A stretch of 61,877 nt of DNA from an uncultured Muribaculaceae bacterium (GTDB lineage: Bacteria > Bacteroidota > Bacteroidia > Bacteroidales > Muribaculaceae). Shown one piece after another: positions 26,329 to 35,862 of this stretch (position 1 is its first letter; every line of letters starts with the position of its first letter). A program made the translations under genes and the position numbers. The notes below the pieces were generated by a model. That model saw nothing but the letters and a program-made list of their open reading frames with translations, was not told the DNA's origin and searched no databases. The DNA is taken from assembly GCA_904502025.1 (NCBI GenBank), contig CAJGDJ010000010.1, positions 1 through 61,877 of the forward strand, in the 5' to 3' direction.

Positions 26329-27711
26329 ATGAAACAAGTTACATTAAATGATTCATTTAGCGTAAAAGGGAAGGGTCTGCATACTGGTTTAGAAATTGAA
26401 GCCATTTTTTGTCCTGCACCTGAAAATCATGGTTACAAATTCCAACGAATTGATCTTGAAGATGAGCCAATTATTGATGCGTTGGCTGAATATGTCACAG
26501 CGACAACACGTGGCACTGTAATTTGCAAAGGTGAAATATCAATCAGCACAATTGAGCATGCAATGGCAGCATTGTATGCTGCAGGCATTGACAACTGTCT
26601 AATCAAGCTCAATGCTCCAGAAATGCCAATTCTTGATGGTAGTGCATCTGAATATTGTGCAAAAATTGCCGAAGTTGGTACAATTGAACAAAAAGCCGAA
26701 AAAGATTATTATATCGTAAAACAAAAAATCGAAGTTCGTGATGATACTACTGGAGCGTCAATAGTTGTTTTACCTGATGAAGACTTCAGTATTGATACAA
26801 TGATTGCTTTTGACTCTCCAATTCTTACAAATCAATTTGCTTCACTTGATAGATTATCTGATTTCTCCTCTGAAATTAGTGCAAGTCGAACATTTGTATT
26901 TGTTCGTGAAATCGAGCCATTGGTAAAAGGCAACTTAATTAAAGGTGGAGACCTTGACAATGCAATTGTCATATATGATTCAGAACTACCTCAAAGCGAG
27001 TTAGATCGTTTAGCCGATTTAATGAACGTACCTCGTAAAAATGTAACTGAATTTGGATACATCAACAACAAGCCCCTCACATCTGAAAATGAACCGGCTC
27101 GACACAAATTAATGGACGTCCTTGGAGATATTGCATTAATTGGTCGCCCACTAAAGGGCAAAATCATTGCAACTCGTCCCGGACACTCAATAAACACAAC
27201 ATTCTCTAAAAAAATTCGAAAAGAGATAAAACGTCAAGACATTCAAGCCCCAGTATATAACCCATCTGCAGCACCTGTTCTTGACAACAATCAAATTAGA
27301 GAGCTTTTACCACATCGCTACCCATTCCTCCTTGTTGATAAAATTATTGAAAAAGGGGAAAATCATATTGTTGGTATAAAAAATGTTACTACTAACGAAC
27401 CATTCTTCCAAGGACACTTTCCACAAGAGCCAGTAATGCCCGGTGTTCTATTAATTGAAGCTATGGCACAAACTGGAGGTCTACTCGTATTAGGGACTGT
27501 TGACGAACCTGAGAGATATTCAACTTATTTCATGAAAATCGACAATGTAAAGTTCCGCCAAAAAGTAGTACCTGGAGACACATTAATTTTCCATGTTTCC
27601 TTTATGACAGAGCTCCGTCGTGGTTGTGCTGTAATGAAAGGATACGCATTCGTTGGTGAAAAAATTGTTACCGAATGTGAGTTTATGGCTCAAATTATAA
27701 AGAACAAATAA
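26329..27711 (+). CDS. lpxC-fabZ: Bifunctional LpxC/FabZ: UDP-3-O-acyl-GlcNAc deacetylase and hydroxyacyl-ACP dehydratase
   Basis: 460 residues, two enzymes in one chain. Residues 1-310 are LpxC, with zinc ligands in STIEHAMAAL (His77) and RHKLMDVLGDIALIG. Residues 318-460 are FabZ, with LLPHRYPFLLVDKI and the catalytic GHFPQEPVMPGVLLIEAMAQ. LpxC commits UDP-GlcNAc to lipid A; FabZ dehydrates 3-hydroxyacyl-ACP and so draws on the same acyl pool. The fusion is a known feature of Bacteroidota and supports the taxonomic call. Confidence 0.97.
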   Translation: MKQVTLNDSFSVKGKGLHTGLEIEAIFCPAPENHGYKFQRIDLEDEPIIDALAEYVTATTRGTVICKGEISISTIEHAMAALYAAGIDNCLIKLNAPEMPILDGSASEYCAKIAEVGTIEQKAEKDYYIVKQKIEVRDDTTGASIVVLPDEDFSIDTMIAFDSPILTNQFASLDRLSDFSSEISASRTFVFVREIEPLVKGNLIKGGDLDNAIVIYDSELPQSELDRLADLMNVPRKNVTEFGYINNKPLTSENEPARHKLMDVLGDIALIGRPLKGKIIATRPGHSINTTFSKKIRKEIKRQDIQAPVYNPSAAPVLDNNQIRELLPHRYPFLLVDKIIEKGENHIVGIKNVTTNEPFFQGHFPQEPVMPGVLLIEAMAQTGGLLVLGTVDEPERYSTYFMKIDNVKFRQKVVPGDTLIFHVSFMTELRRGCAVMKGYAFVGEKIVTECEFMAQIIKNK

Positions 27712-27723
27712 AAATAGACAAAT

Positions 27724-28500
27724 ATGAAACAACCATTAGCGTATATTCACCCTGGAGCAAAAATAGCACCAAGTGTTGTTATTGATCCATTTGTTACTAT
27801 TGAAAACAATGTCGAAATTGGAGACGGGACTCGCATTGGAAGTAATGTAACAATTATGGAAGGGGCAAGAATAGGAAAAAATTGCACTATCTTTCCAGGT
27901 GCTGTAATTTCAGGAATTCCACAAGACTTAAAATTCCAAGGAGAGGAGACTCTTGCTATTATTGGTGATAATACTACCATTCGTGAATGTGTAACTGTAA
28001 ATCGTGGAACAGCAGCAAAAGGAAAAACTATAGTTGGGGACAATTGCCTTATTATGGCATATTCTCACGTTGCTCATGATAGTATTGTTGGCAACAACGT
28101 TATAATTTCAAATGCGACACAAATTGCAGGAGAAGTTGTCATTGATGACTACGCAGTAATTGGTGGAGGTGCTCTAATTCACCAATTCAGCCACATTGGC
28201 TCTCACGTAATGATTCAAGGAGGGGCCTTAGTAAACAAAGATATACCTCCATTCGTAAAAGCTGCTCGCGAACCTATTTCATTTACTGGGGTAAACTCAA
28301 TTGGTCTTCGCCGTCGCAATTTCACAAACGAACAAATTCGAGAAATCCAAGAAATTTATCGTTATCTATATCTTTCTCAACTAAATGTTAGTGATGCTGT
28401 TGAACGCATAGAAGCAGAACTTCCTGCCACGAAAGAACGAGATGAAATCATTTTGTTTATTCGTAACTCAAAACGAGGCATTATTAAAGGTTATGTATAG
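27724..28500 (+). CDS. lpxA: UDP-N-acetylglucosamine acyltransferase
   Basis: 258 residues, with a hexapeptide-repeat beta-helix (ARIGKNCTIFPGAVI, then IPQDLKFQGEET) and the catalytic histidine region MAYSHVAHDSIVGNN, followed by IGLRRRNF and a helical C-terminus. It catalyses the first acylation of lipid A synthesis. It is the third gene of the lpx operon and ends before a clear terminator. Confidence 0.97.
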   Translation: MKQPLAYIHPGAKIAPSVVIDPFVTIENNVEIGDGTRIGSNVTIMEGARIGKNCTIFPGAVISGIPQDLKFQGEETLAIIGDNTTIRECVTVNRGTAAKGKTIVGDNCLIMAYSHVAHDSIVGNNVIISNATQIAGEVVIDDYAVIGGGALIHQFSHIGSHVMIQGGALVNKDIPPFVKAAREPISFTGVNSIGLRRRNFTNEQIREIQEIYRYLYLSQLNVSDAVERIEAELPATKERDEIILFIRNSKRGIIKGYV

Positions 28501-28524
28501 AATTTAATACACCTGAATATACAG

Positions 28525-28562
28525 AAAGAGCTACAATCATAATGACTGTAGCTCTTTTTCTC
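28525..28562 (+). terminator. Terminator after lpxA
   Basis: AAAGAGCTACA (28525-28535) pairs with TGTAGCTCTTT (28547-28557) with an 11 nt loop, followed by TTCTCTTT. It lies between convergent lpxA and the DUF3127 gene and could serve both strands. Confidence 0.75.
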
Positions 28563-28582
28563 TTTAATTATATAATCCCTAA

Positions 28583-28960
28583 TTAGAAAGGTAAATCATC
28601 ATTATCATCACTTGCTATTGACACCGGAGCTATTTCGTTTACAACCGGAGGAGGTGTTGGCGTTGTTTCTGACGAATAATTTATTGCATTTGCATCAACT
28701 TTCTCTGCTTTCCAACCTCTAATACTTGTAAACCATCTTCCATTATACTCTCTACTTTCAATATCGAAGCTTAATCGAATTGTATCACCTACCGACAAAG
28801 GATATTGATCAGCACGTTCCCCAAAGAAATCAAAATGCACTTTTTTAGGATATTGTTCTTGTGTTTCTAACACATACTCTCTTTTTTTCCATGCATTACC
28901 AGCCTTTGATGTTCCTGACATTTCAGGTAATGCTAAAATAATTTTTCCTGTTACTTCCAT
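28583..28960 (-). CDS. DUF3127 protein with an SSB-like acidic tail
   Basis: 125 residues. The first ~85 (VTGKIILALPEMSGTSKAGN ... WKKREYVLET ... VHFDFFGERADQYPLSVGDTIRLSFDIESREYNGRWFTSIRGW, given as separate pieces) are predicted to form an OB fold and match DUF3127. A Pro/Thr-rich linker then leads to the tail DDNDDLPF, which closely copies the C-terminal protein-docking tip of bacterial SSB (DDDIPF). I infer an ssDNA- or RNA-binding role with docking of SSB partners; there is no direct proof. Confidence 0.8.
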   Translation of the reverse strand: MEVTGKIILALPEMSGTSKAGNAWKKREYVLETQEQYPKKVHFDFFGERADQYPLSVGDTIRLSFDIESREYNGRWFTSIRGWKAEKVDANAINYSSETTPTPPPVVNEIAPVSIASDDNDDLPF

Positions 28961-28981
28961 TATATTATAATTAATTTAGTA

Positions 28982-29012
28982 CAAAATTAAACAATGTTAT
29001 CTTTCACTACAA
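28982..29012 (-). promoter_or_regulatory. Promoter for the DUF3127 gene
   Basis: Minus-strand TTG (29012-29010), 20 bp, TAATTTTG (28989-28982), which fits both boxes and the spacer of the Bacteroidota consensus. It ends 22 bp before the start codon. Confidence 0.65.
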
Positions 29013-29015
29013 TTT

Positions 29016-30710
29016 TTAGCGAATAAATTTATTAACACTCATTGAGCCATTATCACATAACGTTCTAACGATATAAACTCCTTTTGGCAATTCTTCACAC
29101 GAAATAGAAGCTTCATTTCCATCAATTGATTGATATATATATCGATATCCACTTATAGAATATACTTCAACAGCGACAATATGGTTAGAAACTATATTAA
29201 TCACTCCATTTGAATAATTAAATTTTTGCAAGATATTCAACACATCATCGATACCCGAAATTTCAGATATTGCAGGTTCACTCTCATAATAATTTTTATC
29301 AAAAGTTGTTACCGCAAATCTTAAATTCGCATCATTTGATGAATAAACGAATTCAGTATCTTTCACTATATGAGCAACTACTTGCTGGGGATCATCTAAA
29401 TCGACAGAACTTCCATCACTCAAATATATCGAATAATATTTTATTGGAGTATTATCAACATCGAACTCTGGTGTTTCCCATGTGATATAATATTGACCAT
29501 TGACATATTCTTGCACAACATTCTTTGGCTCATTAGGAGTAGTAATCCCATTATAGTCCATCGGCACAATGTGTGCAGGATAATTAAAGTAATTGTCTTG
29601 CAACTCATTATATAAATCTGCAATTTTAGATTGTGAATCATCAATTACATGGTCCGTGCGAAAAAAACACACTCCCGATGTTCCATCTTGCTTTCTAATT
29701 TTTTCTATTTGGTCTGTAACCACTGAAACGTCCCAATCATTTGAGCCATCAACCATTTTATATGGAGCAAGTCCAATCACTAATTGACGTCCGGCACAAT
29801 TTGTTACCCAAGTTGACATATTTGGAGAGAATCCATAATTTTCGTTCCAATACATCTGAGGTATTAATAAATCATGATTTCCTGATTGCATCCATTGGCA
29901 AGCGTCTTGATATACACTTCCGTATGCTGTCATATTTCCATATCCTGATACATTTTTATATGTTCCAATTGGAGCCGCACCGACCTTAATACTTGGATTA
30001 ATACTTTTTGCCATTTCATAGAACTCGGCTATAAAAGTATTTATATTTTGACGACGCCAATCATCTTTAGGTAACCCTTCTGGATTATATGTTGCGTATG
30101 AATCAGCATCATCAAAATCAGAACCAGGATATCGTGTATAATCGAAGTTCACCCCATCGTAATCATAGTTTGAAATTAATTCTCGATAAACATCTAATAA
30201 ATATTCACGAGTTTCTGGCAATCCGGGGTCTAAATAATATGCACCATTATATTCTACACATAATTCAGGATTTGTTGTAATAGGGTGTTTAACTTTATTG
30301 TTTTTATATTTATTTGTATCACTCGTTGTTCCAATACGATAAGGAACAATCCAAGCATGACACTCCATATTGCGATTATGACATTCCTCAATTACAAATT
30401 TACTAACATCATAACTCATTCCATTTGCTCCATTACCCGTTACATATCTTAATGCAGGCTGCATTGTTGATTCCCATAATACATCTCCTTTGACTTGTGC
30501 TTGGAATATAATTGTATTAAAATTAGCTGCAGCTAATTTATCTAATATCTCACAAAGATTCTCTTTTTGAGTAGTAACATTATATTCTCCTTTGGGCCAA
30601 TCCGAACCACTATTTGTCGTTAACCACACAGCTCTTATTTCATGTTTTGGTTGTGCATATATACACACCAACGAAATAATATATACTCCTATTAGTAAAA
30701 TTCGATTCAT
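29016..30710 (-). CDS. Secreted family 10-like glycosyl hydrolase (DUF187/GHL10)
   Basis: 564 residues with a signal peptide (ILLIGVYIISLVCIYAQ). The GHL10/DUF187 TIM-barrel spans roughly 24-340: EIRAVWLTTNSGSDWP, CHAWIVPYRIG, YDGVNFDYTRYPG, IKVGAAPIG and LIPQMYWNENYGF. A fibronectin-like region follows (about 385-480), and the last 80 residues (VYSISGYRYIY, LPKGVYIVRTL, NKFIR) look like a type IX secretion/sorting domain. The family includes putative glycosidases acting on peptidoglycan or glycans; the exact substrate is unknown. Transcribed alone. Confidence 0.85.
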   Translation of the reverse strand: MNRILLIGVYIISLVCIYAQPKHEIRAVWLTTNSGSDWPKGEYNVTTQKENLCEILDKLAAANFNTIIFQAQVKGDVLWESTMQPALRYVTGNGANGMSYDVSKFVIEECHNRNMECHAWIVPYRIGTTSDTNKYKNNKVKHPITTNPELCVEYNGAYYLDPGLPETREYLLDVYRELISNYDYDGVNFDYTRYPGSDFDDADSYATYNPEGLPKDDWRRQNINTFIAEFYEMAKSINPSIKVGAAPIGTYKNVSGYGNMTAYGSVYQDACQWMQSGNHDLLIPQMYWNENYGFSPNMSTWVTNCAGRQLVIGLAPYKMVDGSNDWDVSVVTDQIEKIRKQDGTSGVCFFRTDHVIDDSQSKIADLYNELQDNYFNYPAHIVPMDYNGITTPNEPKNVVQEYVNGQYYITWETPEFDVDNTPIKYYSIYLSDGSSVDLDDPQQVVAHIVKDTEFVYSSNDANLRFAVTTFDKNYYESEPAISEISGIDDVLNILQKFNYSNGVINIVSNHIVAVEVYSISGYRYIYQSIDGNEASISCEELPKGVYIVRTLCDNGSMSVNKFIR

Positions 30711-30782
30711 CTCTTTTATTTTTATAATATGCGAAGTTAATGAATAATCCTAAACCCAACAAATTTTTCCACATGTTAATCA

Positions 30783-30812
30783 TTGTAAATTAACCAACTA
30801 TTGCTATCTTTG
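30783..30812 (+). promoter_or_regulatory. Promoter for the DUF695 gene
   Basis: TTG (30783-30785), 19 bp, TATCTTTG (30805-30812), a consensus Bacteroidota promoter 29 bp before the ATG. Confidence 0.65.
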
Positions 30813-30841
30813 GCAACAATAATTAAAACATTAAAATTAAC

Positions 30842-31282
30842 ATGAACAAAACAAGCGATTGGTGGACATCTCCAACAGAAAGTGAAAACGGACGACTGAT
30901 AATGGTTACAGGTCGTCGTGATGTAGATAAATTTCGCAATAATCCTCGATTCAATATCAGAGTAGAAATAACATGGAAATACGAAGGTGACTCTTCTGGT
31001 ATGCCAGATTTTACAACATCATCACTAATGGAGCAAGTCCAAGATGCTCTTGAATCTGAGTTTAAGAAAGACCCGGTTGCGATACTCACCGGTATATACA
31101 CAGGGGATAATGAACGAAATTGGATATTTTATACATTAAGCACACATATTTTTGGGTGCAAACTTAACGAAGCTCTTGCAACCTTTGAGCTTCTACCCAT
31201 TTCTATTTATTGTGAAAATGACCCTGATTGGAATGAATATCAAGAGATGAAAGAACTTTCTGAAATTGATGCAGGAGATTAA
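30842..31282 (+). CDS. DUF695 family protein
   Basis: 146 residues, cytosolic, starting with a Trp-rich MNKTSDWWTSP, then GRLIMVTGRRDVDKFRNNPR and RVEITWKYEGDSSGMPD, the conserved region of DUF695, and an acidic C-terminus. Function unknown. It has its own promoter and its last 4 bp overlap the end of the convergent FAD oxidoreductase gene. Confidence 0.75.
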   Translation: MNKTSDWWTSPTESENGRLIMVTGRRDVDKFRNNPRFNIRVEITWKYEGDSSGMPDFTTSSLMEQVQDALESEFKKDPVAILTGIYTGDNERNWIFYTLSTHIFGCKLNEALATFELLPISIYCENDPDWNEYQEMKELSEIDAGD

Positions 31283-32847
31283 TCTTTATTATGCAGATAA
31301 TTAAATACAGCTTCAGCACATCTTTCTCCATCGATTGCTGCCGATACTATTCCTCCAGCATAACCGGCACCTTCGCCACATGGAAACAAGCCACTGATTT
31401 TTATATGAATTAATGTATCTTTATCTCGAGGGATTCTAATAGGGGAAGATGTGCGAGTTTCATCTCCAATTAATACCGCATCATTCGTAAGGAACCCTTT
31501 TGATTTTCGCCCAAAATCTCTAAAACCTTGTTGCAACCTTGTTGCAACAAAGTTAGGCAATAATTTATCTATTCTGGCACAATGTATGCCTGGTGCGTAT
31601 GATGTTGGAGGAAGTGAGGTTGAATTTCGTCCTTCTACAAAATCAACCATTCTTTGTGCCGGAGCATTATGCGTAGATTGACTTTCTTCATAGAATTTAG
31701 CTTCAATATCCTCTTGAAACTTCATCATCTTTAATGCTCCATATTTTTCATATTCAGGTAGGTCTTCCGGTAAAATTTCAACAACCATTCCCGAATTTGA
31801 CCATTTTGTACCTCGGTTCGATGGCGACATCCCATTTACAACCATCTGATTTCGTCCACTCGCTGCCGGGATAATAAACCCACCTGGACACATACAAAAA
31901 GAATAAACTGCACGACCATCTACGCGTGTCAACATTGAATATTCAGCTGCAGGCAAATATTTTCCTCGTCCATTTTTACTATGATATTGTATGCAATCTA
32001 TCAAATGTTGCGGATGTTCTAATCTCACTCCAACTGCCAATCCCTTTGGCTCAATATCAATATTTTTATTATCTAAAAGATAATATATATCACGTGCTGA
32101 ATGCCCCGTTGCCAATATCACAGGTCCATTAAATTCTCTTCCATCTTGACATCTAACCCCAACGATTTCACATTCTTTCAACAATAAATCTGTTACTCTT
32201 GTTGAGAAATGCACTTCTCCACCACAATTAATTATGGTGTTTCTCATCGCTTTTATAACATTTGGCAATTTGTCAGTGCCAATATGTGGGTGAGCATCAA
32301 TTAATATATCTTGCGATGCCCCATGCTGATGAAAAACGGCAAGAATTTTTTCTACTGAGCCACGTTTTTTACTTCGTGTATATAGTTTACCATCTGAATA
32401 TGCACCGGCTCCACCTTCTCCAAAACAATAGTTTGAATCGGGATCAACAATGTTTTCGCGTGCAATTCGAGCCATATCTCTACGTCGAGAATCAACATCT
32501 TTTCCACGTTCTAAAACTATTGGACAGAGTCCTAATTCTATCAATCGTAGGGCTGCAAATAATCCGGCAGGACCAGCACCAACTACAATTACTTTCTTTG
32601 CTCCTTCAACCGAGGCATACTTGATTGGTGTTATCAATAAATCAGTCGTGGGCTCTTCATTAATATAAACCTTTACAGTAAGATTTATCATTACATTACG
32701 TTGACGTGCATCAATCGACCGCTTTATTATCTGCATTTTTTTTATTGCATTTGCATCTACTTGTAATTCCGTAGAAACTGTCCCCAACAACCTCAATTCT
32801 TGATATGCGATTTCAGGAGCAACGCGTAATTGTAACTCTTTAATCAT
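31279..32847 (-). CDS. FAD-dependent oxidoreductase (COG2509-type)
   Basis: 522 residues. An N-terminal ~80-residue domain precedes the dinucleotide-binding motif KVIVVGAGPAGLFAALRL. Further family landmarks are CFGEGGAGAYSDGKLYTR, VILATGHSARDIYYLL, YSFCMCPGGFIIPA and the C-terminal GLFPCGEGAGYAGGIVSAA. It is an uncharacterised NAD(P)/FAD dehydrogenase family; substrate unknown. Its start overlaps the stop of the upstream MATE gene by 8 bp, so the two form a unit. Confidence 0.88.
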   Translation of the reverse strand: MIKELQLRVAPEIAYQELRLLGTVSTELQVDANAIKKMQIIKRSIDARQRNVMINLTVKVYINEEPTTDLLITPIKYASVEGAKKVIVVGAGPAGLFAALRLIELGLCPIVLERGKDVDSRRRDMARIARENIVDPDSNYCFGEGGAGAYSDGKLYTRSKKRGSVEKILAVFHQHGASQDILIDAHPHIGTDKLPNVIKAMRNTIINCGGEVHFSTRVTDLLLKECEIVGVRCQDGREFNGPVILATGHSARDIYYLLDNKNIDIEPKGLAVGVRLEHPQHLIDCIQYHSKNGRGKYLPAAEYSMLTRVDGRAVYSFCMCPGGFIIPAASGRNQMVVNGMSPSNRGTKWSNSGMVVEILPEDLPEYEKYGALKMMKFQEDIEAKFYEESQSTHNAPAQRMVDFVEGRNSTSLPPTSYAPGIHCARIDKLLPNFVATRLQQGFRDFGRKSKGFLTNDAVLIGDETRTSSPIRIPRDKDTLIHIKISGLFPCGEGAGYAGGIVSAAIDGERCAEAVFNYLHNKD

Positions 32848-34219
32848 ACTTATGTGTAACGACTTTATTAAGTTTTTTCATTATAACCACCAATGTTATT
32901 ACTGCCACGATAAATGCCAAGAGATCAGAAGTGCAAAGACTTATCCACACTCCTTCAACACTCCACAATTTAGGGAATATCAATAGGGTAGGTATCAAAA
33001 ATATCAATTGGCGTGTTAACGACAGAAATATCGAAATCATTGGTTTCCCTATTGATTGGAAAAAATTTTGGATTACAACTTGTGCCCCAATTACGGCAAA
33101 GAACATGAAACTAATCCTAAACCCGGTGGTTGAAATGTCAATTAATATTGCATCAGTAGTAAATAGCTCCGAAATTTCACGAGGGAATATCTCTGCCACA
33201 ACCAATCCCATAGTTGTTACTAATGCACCCACAACAACACCTATATACAATGTTCTTTTAACCCGATGCCACTTATTAGCACCATAGTTATATCCTAATA
33301 TAGGTTGCATACCTTGTGTGATTCCAAATACAATCATCACAAACAACATACCTACGCGATTTACAATTCCGTATGCTCCCACCGCAATATCACCATTTTC
33401 TCCACCGGTTTCAAGCAACGCTTTATTTATGAAAATTACCACAACACAGGCACAAACATTCATCAAGAATGGAGATAATCCAATTGAATAGACGTTTTTG
33501 ATAATCGACCAAGAAAAACTATTGTGCGATTTATCGAAATGCACAAAACTTGATTTTGCTCTAAAATGAAATATATGCCACACAAGCGATACAAATTGAC
33601 CACATATAGTTGCCAACGCTGCCCCAGCAATTCCCCAGTCCAACACAAAAATAAATATAGGAGCTAATATAATATTTACCAACACCGACAACAACGCCGA
33701 CAACATTGCTTTTTTGGGATAACCTGTTGCCCGCATTAAGTTATTAAGAACGATAAATAGGTATGATATTGGAGTGCCATATAATATTATACGCATAAAC
33801 TCACGAGCATATTTAATCGTGCCATCGGTCGCCCCAAAGAAATATAGTATTTCATCAAGAAATATCAACGACAAACCACCAAATACAATTGAATGTATTA
33901 AGCATAATTTTACCACATTAGATAACACATCGGTTGCTCTGTCGTAATTTTTCTGTCCGAGATATATCGAACTAATAGCTGCACCACCGGCAGCGATAAA
34001 CATACAGAATGCTATTACCAAATTCATCAATGGGAAAGTAATGGCGAGTCCCGATATTGCCATTGCTCCAACTCCATGACCAATAAAAATACTATCAATA
34101 ATATTATATAACGATGTTGCTACACTTGCAATAATTGCAGGCACCGAATACTGAATCAATAGTTTTCCTATCGATTCTTGCCCCAACGTCAGTGGACTAT
34201 TTTTAGATATATCTGCCAT
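32840..34219 (-). CDS. MATE family efflux transporter
   Basis: 459 residues with about 12 hydrophobic segments arranged as two similar halves. The MatE pattern is clear: LLIQYSVPAIIASVATSLYN, IDSIFIGHGVGAMAISGLAI, and ITQGMQPILGYNYGA at the start of the second half. These transporters export cationic drugs or metabolites by Na+ or H+ antiport. A -7 box TAATTTTG (minus strand, 34243-34236) lies just upstream. It is coupled to the FAD oxidoreductase by an 8 bp overlap. Confidence 0.93.
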   Translation of the reverse strand: MADISKNSPLTLGQESIGKLLIQYSVPAIIASVATSLYNIIDSIFIGHGVGAMAISGLAITFPLMNLVIAFCMFIAAGGAAISSIYLGQKNYDRATDVLSNVVKLCLIHSIVFGGLSLIFLDEILYFFGATDGTIKYAREFMRIILYGTPISYLFIVLNNLMRATGYPKKAMLSALLSVLVNIILAPIFIFVLDWGIAGAALATICGQFVSLVWHIFHFRAKSSFVHFDKSHNSFSWSIIKNVYSIGLSPFLMNVCACVVVIFINKALLETGGENGDIAVGAYGIVNRVGMLFVMIVFGITQGMQPILGYNYGANKWHRVKRTLYIGVVVGALVTTMGLVVAEIFPREISELFTTDAILIDISTTGFRISFMFFAVIGAQVVIQNFFQSIGKPMISIFLSLTRQLIFLIPTLLIFPKLWSVEGVWISLCTSDLLAFIVAVITLVVIMKKLNKVVTHKYD

Positions 34220-34278
34220 AATTTCAATTATTTTACAAAATTAACGCAAATCAACGCAATTGTAATCATTTTCAGTAT

Positions 34279-34286
34279 TAATTTTG
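34279..34286 (+). promoter_or_regulatory. -7 element (TAATTTTG) for the HAD phosphatase gene
   Basis: TAATTTTG fits TAnnTTTG and lies 22 bp before the ATG; the nearest TTG is at a short 16 bp spacing. Divergent from the MATE gene. Confidence 0.45.
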
Positions 34287-34308
34287 CGTAAAAATAAAAC
34301 AATCGACA

Positions 34309-34944
34309 ATGAAAAAAGTAGGAGTATTATTTGATTTAGATGGCGTATTAATTGATAGCGAAGGACTTTACACTAAATTTTGGGAAGATATTGAGAAAAT
34401 TTATCCCACAGGAGTAGCCGATTTCGCTCTCATTATCAAAGGCAATGCTCTTTTCAAAATACTTGACACTTATTTTCCTAAAGATATTCATCAAGACATA
34501 ATCAACCGAGTTCATCAATTTGAGCATAACATCACATATCCTATCTACGACGGAGTGATTGAGTTTCTCAAATCGCTAAAAGAGCAGGGGATACCAACGG
34601 CAATCGTTACAAGTAGCGATGATGTAAAAATGAATGCCCTTTATAATGCTTATCCACACTTTCGCCAATATTTCAATGCAGTTATCACCGGTTCTGATGT
34701 AACAGAGTCAAAACCTCACCCTCAAGGCTACCTTATTGCTGCCGAAAGAATTGGGTGCAACCCCAAGGATTGTTTTGTATTTGAAGACTCACTACAAGGA
34801 CTTGATGCCGGAATGGCAGCCGGTGCCACTGTAATAGGGCTTACAACAAACAATCCCGTCGAAAAACTAAAAAATAAAGCCCACGCACTGATTGACAGTT
34901 TCGTAGGCTTCAATATCGAAAAAATGCTTGCCGTTACAAGATAA
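34309..34944 (+). CDS. HAD-superfamily phosphatase, beta-phosphoglucomutase-like
   Basis: 211 residues. HAD motif I is FDLDGVLIDSEGLY, motif II is IVTSSDD, motif III Lys is in TESKPHPQGYLIAAERIG, and motif IV is FVFEDSLQGLDAGMAAG. The alpha-helical cap after motif I fits the beta-phosphoglucomutase/phosphoglycolate phosphatase subgroup; the substrate cannot be read from sequence. It converges on nadC with a 3 bp gap. Confidence 0.88.
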   Translation: MKKVGVLFDLDGVLIDSEGLYTKFWEDIEKIYPTGVADFALIIKGNALFKILDTYFPKDIHQDIINRVHQFEHNITYPIYDGVIEFLKSLKEQGIPTAIVTSSDDVKMNALYNAYPHFRQYFNAVITGSDVTESKPHPQGYLIAAERIGCNPKDCFVFEDSLQGLDAGMAAGATVIGLTTNNPVEKLKNKAHALIDSFVGFNIEKMLAVTR

Positions 34945-34947
34945 CGT

Positions 34948-35793
34948 TTAGCAAGCCTTAAAGCTCATATCAAGACCTTTTACCGAGTGAGTTAATGCTC
35001 CTACCGAGATAAAATCAACACCACACTCTCCGTATGCACGTAAAGTGTCAATAGTTATACCTCCCGACGATTCGATTTCCACTGCACCATTAATCATTTT
35101 TACTGCCTCGCAAGTTCGTTCAGGAGTAAAGTTGTCAAGCATAATGCGATCAACACCCACTTCAAGTGCTTGACGTATTTCATCTTCATTACGCACTTCA
35201 AGCTCGATCTTGAGGTCTCTACCTGTTTCTTTGCAATATTTTTTAGCCGACTCAACAGCCTCTTTAATACCACCGGCAAAATCCACATGGTTATCCTTAA
35301 TCAAAATCATGTCAAATAAACCGATACGATGATTGCAACCACCACCTATACGTACAGCTTCTTTCTCAAGCATACGCAAGCCGGGAGTAGTCTTGCGAGT
35401 ATCAAGCACCTTTGTTTTCAATCCGTCTAGCAATTTTTGATATTTTGCAGTTACAGTGGCGATACCACTCATGCGTTGCATGATATTGAGCATCACACGC
35501 TCAGTTTGCAACAATGAGCGAACACGTCCCTCAACCTCAAATGCTATATCTCCGGGCTTAACCTCTGCACCGTCATTGATAAATACTGTCATTTTTAACT
35601 CAGGGTCAAACTTGTCAAACACCTTTTTAGCCATTTCAACACCGGCAATAATACCAGGTTCTTTCACTATAAGGCGTTGTTTACCCATTGCATCGGCAGG
35701 AATTGTACTTAAAGTCGTGTGATCGCCATCACCCACATCTTCAGCAAACGCCAAAGTCAACAAATCATCAATCAATTCATCTTTTGTTTTCAT
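34948..35793 (-). CDS. nadC: Nicotinate-nucleotide pyrophosphorylase (carboxylating)
   Basis: 281 residues with quinolinate phosphoribosyltransferase landmarks: EDVGDGDHTT near the start, LDTRKTTPGLRMLEKEAVRIGG (split: RKTTPG with the active-site region), NHRIGLFDMILIKDNH and the C-terminal IESSGGITIDTLRAY plus DFISVGALTHS. It makes nicotinic acid mononucleotide from quinolinate and PRPP in de novo NAD synthesis. Driven by a consensus promoter at 35818-35848. Confidence 0.96.
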   Translation of the reverse strand: MKTKDELIDDLLTLAFAEDVGDGDHTTLSTIPADAMGKQRLIVKEPGIIAGVEMAKKVFDKFDPELKMTVFINDGAEVKPGDIAFEVEGRVRSLLQTERVMLNIMQRMSGIATVTAKYQKLLDGLKTKVLDTRKTTPGLRMLEKEAVRIGGGCNHRIGLFDMILIKDNHVDFAGGIKEAVESAKKYCKETGRDLKIELEVRNEDEIRQALEVGVDRIMLDNFTPERTCEAVKMINGAVEIESSGGITIDTLRAYGECGVDFISVGALTHSVKGLDMSFKAC

Positions 35794-35817
35794 AACTCTG
35801 TTGATTTATATTTCCCA

Positions 35818-35848
35818 CAAAGGTAATCATTATCTTACAAAGCCACAA
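35818..35848 (-). promoter_or_regulatory. Promoter for nadC
   Basis: Minus-strand TTTG (35848-35845), 19 bp, TACCTTTG (35825-35818); consensus in both boxes, 25 bp before the nadC ATG. Confidence 0.7.
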
Positions 35849-35862
35849 AATCGCAATTATAA

